This document shows, piece after piece, positions 34,297 through 42,938 of a stretch of 64,000 nucleotides of DNA. Both the position numbers and the translations under genes were made by a program. Below the pieces are notes generated by a model. That model made no database searches. It was not told the DNA's origin and saw only the letters and a list, made by a program, of their open reading frames with translations. The stretch's first letter is position 1; the number at the start of each line of letters is the position of its first letter. This DNA comes from Bacillota bacterium (lineage in GTDB: Bacteria > Bacillota > Sulfobacillia > Sulfobacillales > Sulfobacillaceae), in assembly GCA_026627385.1 (NCBI GenBank), contig JAPNUR010000009.1, positions 50,479-114,478 on the forward strand. Direction: 5' to 3'.

Positions 34297-36594
34297 TCAT
34301 TTCTCATCTGCAGTGCTCAGATCCTGTACTCCGTCTTGAGGCAATGGGCGAATCCACCGCCGGACCTCGGCCGCCGTCAATGGCAGGTGAGTAAAGGCCT
34401 CGGGCGGTGCGCCCACAGCATCCGCCAAGGCGTTGGCAATAGCCGGCGCCGCCCCAACAACGCCTCCTTCACCCGCCCCCTTGATCCCTAGTGGATTTCG
34501 CGAAGACGGCGCTTCCTCCGTCAGAATGACCTCAACATCAGGAACATCAGGCGCCCCTGGCAGCGCGTAATCCACAAGCGAGGCGGTGACCAGCTGGCCG
34601 TCGGCATCATACGCCAGCTCCTCAAACGCCGCCCCGCCAATGCCCTGGGCTACCCCGCCAATGAGCTGATCACACACCAACTCGCGATTCACCGCACGAC
34701 CGACGTCGTACACCAATCCGTAACGGACCCATTCCCAAGCGCCAGTCTCCGGATCCACATCGAGTTCCACCCCGTGGACGCCATAAGGATACGTCATGGC
34801 GTGGGACCGAAATTGTTCCCGTGTCTCGAGTGGTCGTCCATTGGCACGCGCATAACGGGCCAAGACTTGATAGTTGACCAGGGAGTGGGTGGCCCCAGCA
34901 ACATGAGCTCCCCCGGCATCCAGCACCACATCATCGGCGGAGGCTTCCAAGAACGCCGCCGCCTCGTCCAAAATCCGTTGACGAAGAACGCGGGCCGCCA
35001 CGTACGCGGCGTTTCCGCCCATCACCGTGCCACGGCTCGCAAAAGAGCCGTAGCCAATCGGCACTAGGTCGGTATCCCCATAGATCACCCGGATGCGTTC
35101 GGCCGGGAGGGGAACCTGTTGCTGCACCAATGTCACCAGGGTGGTCACGGTGCCTTGACCTAAGGCGGCAAGACCACTGTAAACGGTCAGCATCCCCTCT
35201 TCGTCCAACACCAGGCGCACCTCCTCGAAGGGACCGAGACCGGATTTTTCAACAAAAAAGGCAAAACCCAAGCCGCGTAAACGGCCGCGGGCCCGAGCTA
35301 CGCGTTTGCGCTCGTCAATGGTGTCCTGCTGCATCAATTGGGCAATGCGGGTCAATGCTGCCTCATAGCGCCCGGAATCAAACACCACCTCTTCCCCTAG
35401 CGCTGACGTGCCGTGACTGTATGGAAAGGCGTGAGGGGGAATCAGATTGCGCTGGCGAACCACGAGCGGATCCAAATGCAGTGACGCGGCAACCGCATCA
35501 ATCAAGCGTTCGCGCACAAACGTGCCCTCAAAGCGCCCAGGGCCGCGATAGGTGCCAATCGGAGTCTTGTTGGTCAACACCACATGAAGCCGCGTATCCA
35601 GGGCCGGCCACGCGTAGGGTCCCGGCAACATGGCTTGCGTCAACTCGGGCACGGTCACCCCATGCGTTCTGACATAGGCGCCGTTATCCACCCAAATGTC
35701 ATCCTCCAGGCTCCATAAGCGCCCCTCATCATCGTAGGTAACGGTCACCTCATGCTGCTGCTCGCGCGAATGGTTGGTGGCGTGAAAATGCTCAAGGCGA
35801 TCCTCCACCCAGCGGACCGGCCGCCCCAGAAGACGGGCGAGGTAAGGGATGAGGTAATCTTCCGGATAGAACTCGCCGCGTACCCCAAATCCTCCCCCGA
35901 CCGCGACTTCGACCAACCGCAAATGTGCGGGATCCATGTGCAGCATCTCGGCCAGCACCCGATGGTTAAAGTGCACCACCTTGGTGGCTCCGTACACCGT
36001 GAGCCGCTCGCCCTCGGGAACCGCCAAGAGTCCCCGGGTCTCCAGCGGCACCGCCGTATGCCGCTGCACGCGAAAGGTTAAGGAGAGTCGGCGTCGCGAT
36101 GTCGCCGCATCCGGTAGAGGCCCCCCCTTCCGTTGCTGCCGGTGGTAGACGACATTACTCGATAGCGCGGAAAACAACGGCCCCGCGTCCAGGGATTCGC
36201 CAACACTCATGAGCGGGCGGAGAGGCTCGTAAGATACCATCACCTTGGCTGCGGCATCCTCCGCCCGGTAGCGGTTTTCAGCCACGACGACCGCCACCGG
36301 TTCACCGACATAGCGCACCACCTGACGCGCTAAGGGATATTGCAGCGCGGCCAGCAGCGTGGGCGCGGGGGACAGTCGAACCGGAACGGGTCCCAAGTCT
36401 TTCGGCAAATCGGCGCTAGTCCATACGCCAATCACGCCTGGTACCTTTTCGGCTTCGGCCGTTTCAATCTTCTGAAGCCGCGCATGGGCGTGGACACTTC
36501 GCACCACCACCGCTTCGACTTGCCCAGGGGCGTTGAGATCCGCCACAAAGCGGCTTTCCCCCCGCAAAAGCGGCGGGTCTTCTAATCGCCGCAT
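34297..36594 (-). CDS. Molybdenum hydroxylase large subunit 2 (xanthine dehydrogenase/CoxL family)
   Basis: A 765-aa second large subunit, clearly diverged from its neighbour. It keeps the hammerhead start (RRLEDPPLLRGESRFVADL), VGGGFGVRGEFYPEDY, GTYRGPGRFEGT and the catalytic glutamate region KGAGEGGVVGAAPA. The SQGQGH contact is reduced to LGQGTVTTLVTL, so pterin binding may differ. Its start overlaps the 2Fe-2S subunit gene by 13 bp, so this is the large subunit most tightly coupled to the small and medium subunits. Two intact large subunits per operon suggest two substrate specificities sharing CoxM/CoxS-type partners, or a heteromeric enzyme. Confidence 0.9.
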   Translation of the reverse strand: MRRLEDPPLLRGESRFVADLNAPGQVEAVVVRSVHAHARLQKIETAEAEKVPGVIGVWTSADLPKDLGPVPVRLSPAPTLLAALQYPLARQVVRYVGEPVAVVVAENRYRAEDAAAKVMVSYEPLRPLMSVGESLDAGPLFSALSSNVVYHRQQRKGGPLPDAATSRRRLSLTFRVQRHTAVPLETRGLLAVPEGERLTVYGATKVVHFNHRVLAEMLHMDPAHLRLVEVAVGGGFGVRGEFYPEDYLIPYLARLLGRPVRWVEDRLEHFHATNHSREQQHEVTVTYDDEGRLWSLEDDIWVDNGAYVRTHGVTVPELTQAMLPGPYAWPALDTRLHVVLTNKTPIGTYRGPGRFEGTFVRERLIDAVAASLHLDPLVVRQRNLIPPHAFPYSHGTSALGEEVVFDSGRYEAALTRIAQLMQQDTIDERKRVARARGRLRGLGFAFFVEKSGLGPFEEVRLVLDEEGMLTVYSGLAALGQGTVTTLVTLVQQQVPLPAERIRVIYGDTDLVPIGYGSFASRGTVMGGNAAYVAARVLRQRILDEAAAFLEASADDVVLDAGGAHVAGATHSLVNYQVLARYARANGRPLETREQFRSHAMTYPYGVHGVELDVDPETGAWEWVRYGLVYDVGRAVNRELVCDQLIGGVAQGIGGAAFEELAYDADGQLVTASLVDYALPGAPDVPDVEVILTEEAPSSRNPLGIKGAGEGGVVGAAPAIANALADAVGAPPEAFTHLPLTAAEVRRWIRPLPQDGVQDLSTADEK

Positions 36595-37100
36595 GTTTCG
36601 GGACCCTCCGCGGCCGTTGCCCGCATAGCGCGCTCAATCGCGTTGACGATGTTCTGATATCCTGTGCATCGGCAGAGGTTACCCGACAGGTGCTGGCGGA
36701 TCTCGGGTCGACTGAAGGCACTGCCTCGTCTCAACAAATACTCGGCGGTCATCAGCATCCCAGGGGTGCAAAACCCGCACTGCAAAGCGTGCTCATTCCA
36801 AAACGCTTCTTGCAACGGAGACAGTTGTCCATCATGCGCCAAGCTTTCCACCGTCTCAATCGCGTGTCCCTCAGCTTGAACGGCCAACATGAGGCACGAG
36901 CGGGTGGGGCGCCCGTCCATCAACACCGTACAGGCACCACAGACACCGTGTTCGCATCCCACGTGGGTCCCCGTCAGCCGCAAAATATCGCGCAAAACAT
37001 CGGACAACAGCCATCGCGGTTCGAGATTAGACAGCGCATAATCAGTCCCATTGACGGTGAGCGTGTACGACACCCGCTCTTCCCCTTTGATGTCGTTCAT
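36582..37100 (-). CDS. Molybdenum hydroxylase 2Fe-2S subunit (CoxS family)
   Basis: A 172-aa subunit with two [2Fe-2S] clusters. The plant-ferredoxin-like domain has CEHGVCGACTVLMDG and a fourth Cys in SCLML; the helical domain has CGFCTPGM and CRCTGYQNI. It passes electrons from the molybdenum site to FAD. ATG 37100 overlaps the medium-subunit stop as ATGA; the 3' end overlaps large subunit 2. No Tat signal is present, as expected for this subunit. Confidence 0.95.
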   Translation of the reverse strand: MNDIKGEERVSYTLTVNGTDYALSNLEPRWLLSDVLRDILRLTGTHVGCEHGVCGACTVLMDGRPTRSCLMLAVQAEGHAIETVESLAHDGQLSPLQEAFWNEHALQCGFCTPGMLMTAEYLLRRGSAFSRPEIRQHLSGNLCRCTGYQNIVNAIERAMRATAAEGPETCGD

Positions 37101-38035
37101 GGTCTCTCCCCTTCCTGGCTTCCTTCGCCTTCTGGCTGCAGGCGGTCTTGGGCCTGAACCGCCGCCTCCCAGGCTTCGCGAACGGCTCTCCTGGCTAACG
37201 TCACCGCGAGCTCACGGCGATACTCGCTATCCGCGTGAATGTCGCTCATCGGATCCACAAGATCGCGAATGGCCTCGGTGGCTTGGCCGATCTCCTGATC
37301 CTCCGGCTGGCACCCCACTAATCGCGAAAAGACCTCATGACTGACGTCCAGCGGCGTGGCCGAGACTCCGCCCAGGGCTAGACGACCGGCCACGATTGCT
37401 CCATCATCGTCCACGGTAACCTGAGCCGCCGCGGCCGCCAAGGCAAAATCGCCGTGGCGCAGTGCATATTCCTGGATGGCTTGGCCGCTTCGCGGCGGTA
37501 TCACTGGCCACACGATTTCCGTGAGGATTTCGTCACTCGCCAACGCGGTCGTAAGATACGTCACAAAAAACTCGTCGCTGGGGACTTCCCGGGATCCGCG
37601 CACGGATTCGACGCGCATGCGCGCCCCCAACAAGAGGGCCAGAAGCGGCAGTTCGGCCGAGGGATCGGCGTGCGCGAGGCTCCCTCCCACGGTCCCACGG
37701 CTGCGAATGGCCAAGTGGCCAATGAGCGGTTCCGCCTGGGCAATGATAGGCACCAGGCGCTGAATCATGGGGTCTGTCTCCAGCATGTAGTGGCGCGTCA
37801 ACGCCCCGACGCGAAGGGCGGGGCCATCGCGATGAATGTAAGTGAGCTCTGGTCCTAATCCGTTTAAATCCACTAACACGTCGGGCCAGGTTAAACGCAT
37901 ATTGAGCATCGGCATCAGGCTCTGGCCACCGGCCAGCACCTTGGCCTGATAGCCCTGTTGTACCATGTCGGCCAGTCCCTCCAGGGCTTCGGCTCGCGAT
38001 TGTGGTCGCCAATAACGAAACGGCGGGGGTTTCAC
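37097..38035 (-). CDS. Molybdenum hydroxylase FAD subunit (CoxM family)
   Basis: A 312-aa FAD-binding subunit. The two flavin motifs are AGGQSLMPMLNMR (about residues 36-48) and RGTVGGSLAHADPSAELP (about 112-129). The C-terminal CO_deh_flav_C domain follows (ALGGVSATP). It transfers electrons from the 2Fe-2S subunit to the acceptor. It starts at ATG 38035, 47 bp downstream of the enoyl-CoA hydratase stop. Confidence 0.94.
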   Translation of the reverse strand: MKPPPFRYWRPQSRAEALEGLADMVQQGYQAKVLAGGQSLMPMLNMRLTWPDVLVDLNGLGPELTYIHRDGPALRVGALTRHYMLETDPMIQRLVPIIAQAEPLIGHLAIRSRGTVGGSLAHADPSAELPLLALLLGARMRVESVRGSREVPSDEFFVTYLTTALASDEILTEIVWPVIPPRSGQAIQEYALRHGDFALAAAAAQVTVDDDGAIVAGRLALGGVSATPLDVSHEVFSRLVGCQPEDQEIGQATEAIRDLVDPMSDIHADSEYRRELAVTLARRAVREAWEAAVQAQDRLQPEGEGSQEGERP

Positions 38036-38082
38036 GGGGCATTTGCTCCTTTCCGCAAAATGTGAGAGTCAGATGGCGAAGG

Positions 38083-38868
38083 TTAGCGCCCCCGAAAGGT
38101 GGGAGAGCGCCGTTCGCGAAACGCTTGCACGGCTTCGTGAAAATCCTCGGTGGCGTAGCAGAGGGTCGCCTCGCCGGCGTCATCGGTCACCTCCCGCATC
38201 AGGCCATCAAACACCATCGACCGGATGGCCTGTTTCACCCAGCGGACGGTCAAAGGAGCCCGTTCGGCCAACATGGCCGCCCAACGCTGGCAGGTGGGCC
38301 ATAAAAGGTCCGACGACTCTACCACTTCGGTCACCAGCCCCATCCGCCACCCGTCTTGGGCAGTAATCAAGCGACCCGTCAGCAATAAGTCCAGGGCATG
38401 CGCGGTGCCGACCAGTTCCCACAACCGGGCGATATGCCCATAACCTGGGGTGATGCCCATTTTGCTGGCGGTGATGCCCAGCCGGGCCCCCTGGGTAACG
38501 ATCCGGATGTCGCAACTGGCCGCCAACTCCAGGCCAGCGCCCACCGCATACCCATCGATGCCGGCCACCACGGGAATGGATAAGGTGCGAATCAGATGGC
38601 ACGCCCCGTCCACGGACGCAAACGATGCCCGCGCCGCTTCTGGCGTGGCTTTGGTCTCTTCAAACTCGACAATATCCGCACCCGCAGCAAAGTACCCGCC
38701 CCGGCCGCTAATGATAATCGCCCTGACGCCGGCCGCCTCGGCCTCTCTTAAGCATTGGGATAGTCGCTGCCAGGCGGCATCGGGCATGGCGTTGCGTTTC
38801 TCCGGCCGGTTAATCCAAATCCATCCGACCCGCTCCTGAATCTCTAAACTGACTGTTCGGTCGTCCAT
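38083..38868 (-). CDS. Enoyl-CoA hydratase/isomerase family protein
   Basis: A 261-aa crotonase-fold protein: NRPEKRNAM (CoA site), AAGADIVEF (oxyanion-hole loop), IDGYAVGAGLELAASCDIRI with the second oxyanion glycine region, and MGITPGYGH where hydratases place a catalytic Glu (the position reads Gly/Tyr here, so the reaction may be isomerisation, hydrolysis or lyase). It overlaps the CoA-transferase gene by 25 bp, so a CoA ester made by that transferase is its probable substrate. Confidence 0.9.
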   Translation of the reverse strand: MDDRTVSLEIQERVGWIWINRPEKRNAMPDAAWQRLSQCLREAEAAGVRAIIISGRGGYFAAGADIVEFEETKATPEAARASFASVDGACHLIRTLSIPVVAGIDGYAVGAGLELAASCDIRIVTQGARLGITASKMGITPGYGHIARLWELVGTAHALDLLLTGRLITAQDGWRMGLVTEVVESSDLLWPTCQRWAAMLAERAPLTVRWVKQAIRSMVFDGLMREVTDDAGEATLCYATEDFHEAVQAFRERRSPTFRGR

Positions 38869-40067
38869 CCAAACACTCCCTCCCTGGCTAATGCGCGCAC
38901 CTCTTCAGCAGTGTATCCGAGCACCGTGGACAACACATAGGACTGGTGCTCCCCCAGGGTCGGAACCTGACGCGACGCCATGACTTGCTGTCCATCAATC
39001 CGAACAGGGGACCCCACCACGGTCAGCTGGGATGGCCCATAGTGGACGTCGGTAAACATATGGCGCGCCTCGAGGCGAGGATCTTGCGCCGCCTGTTCCA
39101 CCGTATTCACCATAGCGGCCGGAACGCGAGCTTTCTCGAACTCACTAACCCACTCGTGGGCTGTACGGGTTTTAAAAATCGCGCCCAGTTCTTTGGAGAG
39201 TTCCTCCACGTGCTGGATTCGCGCTTCGCGGCTGGAAAAACGCGGGTCCTCTTGCCACTCTTCGCGACCCACCACGCGCGTGAGCTCTTTCCACTGGGCG
39301 GGTGTGCTCGCCGCCACCACAAAGGGCCTGTCGCTCGCCTGAAAGCACTGAAAGGGGGCAATGACCGGATGACGCGAACCCGTGGGCTGGGGCACAACAC
39401 CAGTTGCGAAGTAGCGGGCGAACGCATTTTCTAACATCGCCACTTGGCTATCCAGCATGCTTAAGTCCACAAACATCGCACGAGGCTCGTTTCGGTGGCG
39501 ATAGAGCGCACCCAGCATGGCGATGGCGAGGTAAAGGCCGGCGCCAATGTCGCCCACAGAAAATCCCACGCGCACCGGTTCCCCGCCTGGATAGCCAGTT
39601 ATCGACATCGTCCCTGCCAACGCCTGAATCACAATGTCAAGCGCGGGCAAAGACCCGTTGCGCCCCGTTTGCCCAAATCCGGAACAGGCGGCGTAAATCA
39701 CCGTCGGATTGACCGTCTTCAGGGTCTCAAAGTCGACGCCGAGCCGCTGCGCTACCCCGGGTTGGAAGTTTTCCACCACCAGCTGCGACTGGCGTACCAG
39801 GTCGTATATGACGCGGCGCCCGCCGGGTGTCTTCAAGTCTAGAATCACACTCTTTTTGCCGCGATTAATGCTGGCAAAATAGGTGCTTTGCCCGTCCACT
39901 AGCGGTCCGTTTCCCCGCGCCTTGTCCCCCGAAGGCGGCTCGACTTTGATCACCTCGGCGCCCATGTCGGCCAAAATTTGGGTAGCATAGGGGCCCGCCA
40001 ACAATTGCGTGAGATCCACCACGCGGACGCCGTCCAAGAGTGTTGGCGGGTGTTCTTCCCCCCTCAT
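38844..40067 (-). CDS. CaiB/BaiF family (type III) CoA-transferase
   Basis: A 407-aa family III CoA-transferase. Starts LLDGVRVVDLTQLLAGPYATQ; ADMGAEVIKVEPPSGDKAR is the signature; SINRGKKSVILDLK and the catalytic aspartate region LDIVIQALAGTMSITGYPGG follow. It moves CoA to a carboxylic acid from succinyl-CoA, acetyl-CoA or a similar donor. ATG 40067 overlaps the VOC stop (ATGA); a longer frame to 40118 is not needed. Position suggests it activates the ring-cleaved product of the molybdenum hydroxylase pathway. Confidence 0.92.
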   Translation of the reverse strand: MRGEEHPPTLLDGVRVVDLTQLLAGPYATQILADMGAEVIKVEPPSGDKARGNGPLVDGQSTYFASINRGKKSVILDLKTPGGRRVIYDLVRQSQLVVENFQPGVAQRLGVDFETLKTVNPTVIYAACSGFGQTGRNGSLPALDIVIQALAGTMSITGYPGGEPVRVGFSVGDIGAGLYLAIAMLGALYRHRNEPRAMFVDLSMLDSQVAMLENAFARYFATGVVPQPTGSRHPVIAPFQCFQASDRPFVVAASTPAQWKELTRVVGREEWQEDPRFSSREARIQHVEELSKELGAIFKTRTAHEWVSEFEKARVPAAMVNTVEQAAQDPRLEARHMFTDVHYGPSQLTVVGSPVRIDGQQVMASRQVPTLGEHQSYVLSTVLGYTAEEVRALAREGVFGWTTEQSV

Positions 40068-40510
40068 CGCGACGGGCCCTCCGCCATGCGCAACCCTTCG
40101 ACAAACTCGATGAGGCATCCGGGGGTGGCGCTCTTGTCCACAAAGGCAATGCGCGTGCCGCCGGCCCCAGGACGAGGCGTCTCATCGCGCAAAGAAATGC
40201 CCAGGGCTTGGCAGCGAGCCAGCGTCTCGGTTAAATTGGGAACCCGAAACGCCAAGTGCTCCACGCCGGACCCCACGGTCTCGAGAAAGTCCCAAGCGGC
40301 GCTTCCAGGACGACGCGGCTCGATGAGTTCAATTTGTGGCCCTGACCCGGCTGAGCCCCCAGACGATAAGGGCAGAAACGCGAGCGCCAACAGGCCTTCG
40401 CCGTAGTCTTCCCACACCACCTGGCTGACGCCCAATACCTCCTGATACCGCGCGACCGCCTCGTTTAAATCGGGCACGATGATGCCGATGTGATCCAGCT
40501 CTTCAATCAT
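40064..40510 (-). CDS. VOC-family protein, methylmalonyl-CoA-epimerase-like
   Basis: A 148-aa vicinal-oxygen-chelate protein with two beta-alpha-beta-beta-beta modules: IEELDHIGIIVPDLNEAVARY at the start (metal His), IELIEPRR (metal Glu), GVEHLAFRVPNL (second His) and CLIEFVEG (last Glu). This is the metal ligand pattern of methylmalonyl-CoA epimerases. In this operon, with CoA-transferase and hydratase, it may epimerise a CoA ester; glyoxalase-type or dioxygenase roles are not excluded. It overlaps the nitrilase gene by eight bases. Confidence 0.82.
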   Translation of the reverse strand: MIEELDHIGIIVPDLNEAVARYQEVLGVSQVVWEDYGEGLLALAFLPLSSGGSAGSGPQIELIEPRRPGSAAWDFLETVGSGVEHLAFRVPNLTETLARCQALGISLRDETPRPGAGGTRIAFVDKSATPGCLIEFVEGLRMAEGPSR

Positions 40511-41375
40511 GGCTTCTTCCCTCCATCATTCGCTGAGTGGCGGTATATAAGTCCGGTCGACGGTCTCGAAAGAGGTCGTTGCGCGGGCCGACCGCCTTGG
40601 ATCGCGCCTTGGCTAGGTCCAACTCCGCGACCACTTGTTGCGGTGTGGTCCCGGACAGCGGTCCCGCAACAATAGTGCCGTCAGGATCCACAGCCATGCT
40701 ATTACCAAGGTAGGTTACGTTAGCCTCCTGGCCCACGCGATCTACTGCGACCATGGCGACGCGGTTCGCGTACGCATGCGCCACCACTCCGTAGTTGTGA
40801 AGACAATAGCCCTTGTCGTCCCATAGCACCGGCTTGCCCACCGACGTCCACGTCGAGGGGGCGACAATGATATCCGCCCCCCTCAACGCCAGCTCGCGCA
40901 CGGCTTCGGGAAAGCGCAGGTCGTAGCAGATGAGAAGGCCCACCCGCACCCCGTTTTGCAATGGGGCGACCACCCATCCGTTCCCGGGCGTCAGCAGGTC
41001 TTGCTCCCAATGGTAGAGATGCGTCTTACGGTATAGCCCCGCAACCTGGCCATCCGGCCCCACTAAGACGGCGGCGTTGTAAAACCGCTCTCCCGCCCTT
41101 TCCAGAAGCCCGCCCACCACGTAGCCGCGATAGCGCCGGGCTATGCGTGCCCAGCGCCTCACGCTCGGACCATTCGGCACCGGCTCGCTCAGCGCGCCAA
41201 TGTTGGCCCGGGACACGGAGAAATATCCGAGAGCCGCCAGTTCCGGCAACGCCACCAGTTCCGCGCCTTTTTCAAAGAGCTGAGAGAGAGCCCCGTCTAA
41301 CTGCTCGCGGTTGGCCTCAGCGTCCCCTTCCCCGGCCTTTATCTCCGCTTGTGCCATCCCCACACGCACGCTCAC
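40503..41375 (-). CDS. Carbon-nitrogen hydrolase (nitrilase superfamily amidase)
   Basis: A 290-aa nitrilase-fold enzyme with the Glu-Lys-Cys triad visible: Glu 45 (LPELAALGY), Lys 117 (YRKTHLY) and Cys 150 (LLICYDLRFPE). These enzymes hydrolyse amides or carbamoyl groups (N-carbamoylase, beta-ureidopropionase, omega-amidase type). Within a cluster for a probable N-heterocycle it would release ring nitrogen as ammonia after ring opening. ORF begins at ATG 41375, 20 bases after the SDR stop. Confidence 0.92.
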   Translation of the reverse strand: MSVRVGMAQAEIKAGEGDAEANREQLDGALSQLFEKGAELVALPELAALGYFSVSRANIGALSEPVPNGPSVRRWARIARRYRGYVVGGLLERAGERFYNAAVLVGPDGQVAGLYRKTHLYHWEQDLLTPGNGWVVAPLQNGVRVGLLICYDLRFPEAVRELALRGADIIVAPSTWTSVGKPVLWDDKGYCLHNYGVVAHAYANRVAMVAVDRVGQEANVTYLGNSMAVDPDGTIVAGPLSGTTPQQVVAELDLAKARSKAVGPRNDLFRDRRPDLYTATQRMMEGRSHD

Positions 41376-41395
41376 CCACCACCTTCTCGAATGCG

Positions 41396-42217
41396 TTAGC
41401 TGTGGTTAGGTCTTTGCCAGACATCCATCAACGCCTTGCGCTGGTTGCCGTCAATGGTGAGAGAGGTGCCATGCACGAACCTGGCCCTGTCCGACGCCAA
41501 AAAGGTGACCACATCGGCGACTTCTTGGGGCGTCGCAATGCGGCCAAAGGCAATGGACGATTTGGCCAGCCGGTCCGCCTCCTGAACACTTAAGTTCATA
41601 TCGCGGGCATAAGCCTCCGTCAGCGTATCCCACCGTCCGGTATCGACCGGACCCGGATTCACCGAGACAATCCGAATCCCGTAGCGGCCATATTGGTCCG
41701 CCAGCGCTTGCATCGCGGCGAGTCCCGCGGCATTGGCTGCTGTCCCCGTCAACTCCCAGAACGACGGCTTGACACCGTCATTCCCAATCACGTTGACGAT
41801 GACGCCGCCACCGCGCTCAACAAAGTGGGGCATCACCGCCTTGACCATGCGCACGTAGCCCAAAAACTTCAAGCCCAGCGCGACAGCCCAGGTCTCATCG
41901 TCAATCTCTTCCAAGAGGCGGCCGGGCGCCGCTCCTGCGCAATTTACTAAAATATCCACGCCACCCATGGCGCGAATGGCTTCGTCCACGGCCCTTTGGG
42001 CAGCCGCCTCTCCCGTTAAATCGGCGCTAATCACCGTCACCCGCGCGTCGGGCACCACATCGCGTATCCACTGCCGCGCCGATTCCAGCGTCGCCAGGGT
42101 CCGAGCCACCAACGCCACCTCGGCGCCCTCCTGCACCATCGTGAGCGCCGTTTGCCGGCCAATCCCTTTGCTGCCTCCCGTAATCAACACGCGCTTGTCT
42201 CTCAGTCCCAGTTCCAT
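41396..42217 (-). CDS. SDR-family oxidoreductase without catalytic Tyr and Lys
   Basis: A 273-aa short-chain dehydrogenase fold. The cofactor loop TGGSKGIG (13-20), the NCAG motif (92-95) and the PG-turn VNPGPVDTG are intact. At the active site, where SDRs read YxxxK, this protein has Gly 158 and Asn 162 in TGTAANAAGLA, and the preceding serine is also missing (VIGNDG). It can bind NAD(P) but the standard hydride chemistry is doubtful. ATG 42217 is in a normal place; a longer frame to 42565 overlaps the cyclase gene on unrelated sequence. It sits between the cyclase and nitrilase genes. Confidence 0.85.
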   Translation of the reverse strand: MELGLRDKRVLITGGSKGIGRQTALTMVQEGAEVALVARTLATLESARQWIRDVVPDARVTVISADLTGEAAAQRAVDEAIRAMGGVDILVNCAGAAPGRLLEEIDDETWAVALGLKFLGYVRMVKAVMPHFVERGGGVIVNVIGNDGVKPSFWELTGTAANAAGLAAMQALADQYGRYGIRIVSVNPGPVDTGRWDTLTEAYARDMNLSVQEADRLAKSSIAFGRIATPQEVADVVTFLASDRARFVHGTSLTIDGNQRKALMDVWQRPNHS

Positions 42218-42258
42218 CGTCCCAGTCCCTTCTGCACAAATTCTCTGATCCCGTTCCA

Positions 42259-42918
42259 CTAATCGGCGGTCTCGATCATCGCCACCACCCGCGCTGGACC
42301 GCCATCCCCGCCGACCACTTTGAGCGGCAACGCCACCAACGTGAACCGCTGGGCTCCAATCTGTCCTAAATTGATAAGATTTTCGATCAGGACAATCTCC
42401 TGGCCCAAAAAGACGTAGTGATTGGGATAGGGTGGGCCCTGATCGACAGCAAAGTCCAGACCCAGCGCCACAATGCCGGCATCTGCCAGCCACTGGGCCG
42501 CATCGTGACTCAAATAAGGGTTGGCGCGGTACAAATCCGCTTGATTCCAATGCTGGGTTGCCCAATCGGTCCGCAAGAGCACGCGCAGGCCGCCTAATTC
42601 ATGCGCCTTCGCGCCGGCACTGACTAACTCCTGGACCGTAATGGCTTTGCCCGGCGCCGCCCAGGGGGTCAAATCAAACACCCGTGCCGGTCCGACCAGG
42701 GTTTCAAGGCCCACCTGGTCAATGGTTTTGCCCTCCGGGAAAAAGTGGTACGGCGAATCAATATGGGTTCCGGTGTGAATGCTAAAGATGACTTGGGTAT
42801 TCGATCGTTTGTCCGCTTCATGGGTGGTAATGGGTGAAAACTGAATCGCGGGATGGCCATCCAACGGCTGCACCTCAGGTCCCCAAGGAACGGTCAAATC
42901 CACCAACCGCCATGCCAT
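42259..42918 (-). CDS. Cyclase-family metal hydrolase (kynurenine-formamidase-like)
   Basis: A 219-aa protein of the cyclase family. HTGTHIDSPYHFF is the HxGTHxDxPxH metal signature; LGLDFAVDQG and the C-terminal TLVALPLKVVGGDGGPARVVA strand complete the fold. Members hydrolyse formamides, lactams, isatin or cyclic amides (kynurenine formamidase, isatin hydrolase). A ring-opening lactam hydrolysis would fit between the molybdenum hydroxylase and the nitrilase. It follows the GntR gene by 20 bases. Confidence 0.9.
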   Translation of the reverse strand: MAWRLVDLTVPWGPEVQPLDGHPAIQFSPITTHEADKRSNTQVIFSIHTGTHIDSPYHFFPEGKTIDQVGLETLVGPARVFDLTPWAAPGKAITVQELVSAGAKAHELGGLRVLLRTDWATQHWNQADLYRANPYLSHDAAQWLADAGIVALGLDFAVDQGPPYPNHYVFLGQEIVLIENLINLGQIGAQRFTLVALPLKVVGGDGGPARVVAMIETAD

Positions 42919-42938
42919 GTCCTCGCCTCCGCCTCTTG

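Noticed and set aside
31954..38035. Carbon monoxide dehydrogenase (CoxMSL)
   Set aside because: Neither large subunit has the AYRCSFR active-site loop of form I CO dehydrogenase; they read APYRGAGR and GTYRGPGR. A broader molybdenum hydroxylase call is safer.
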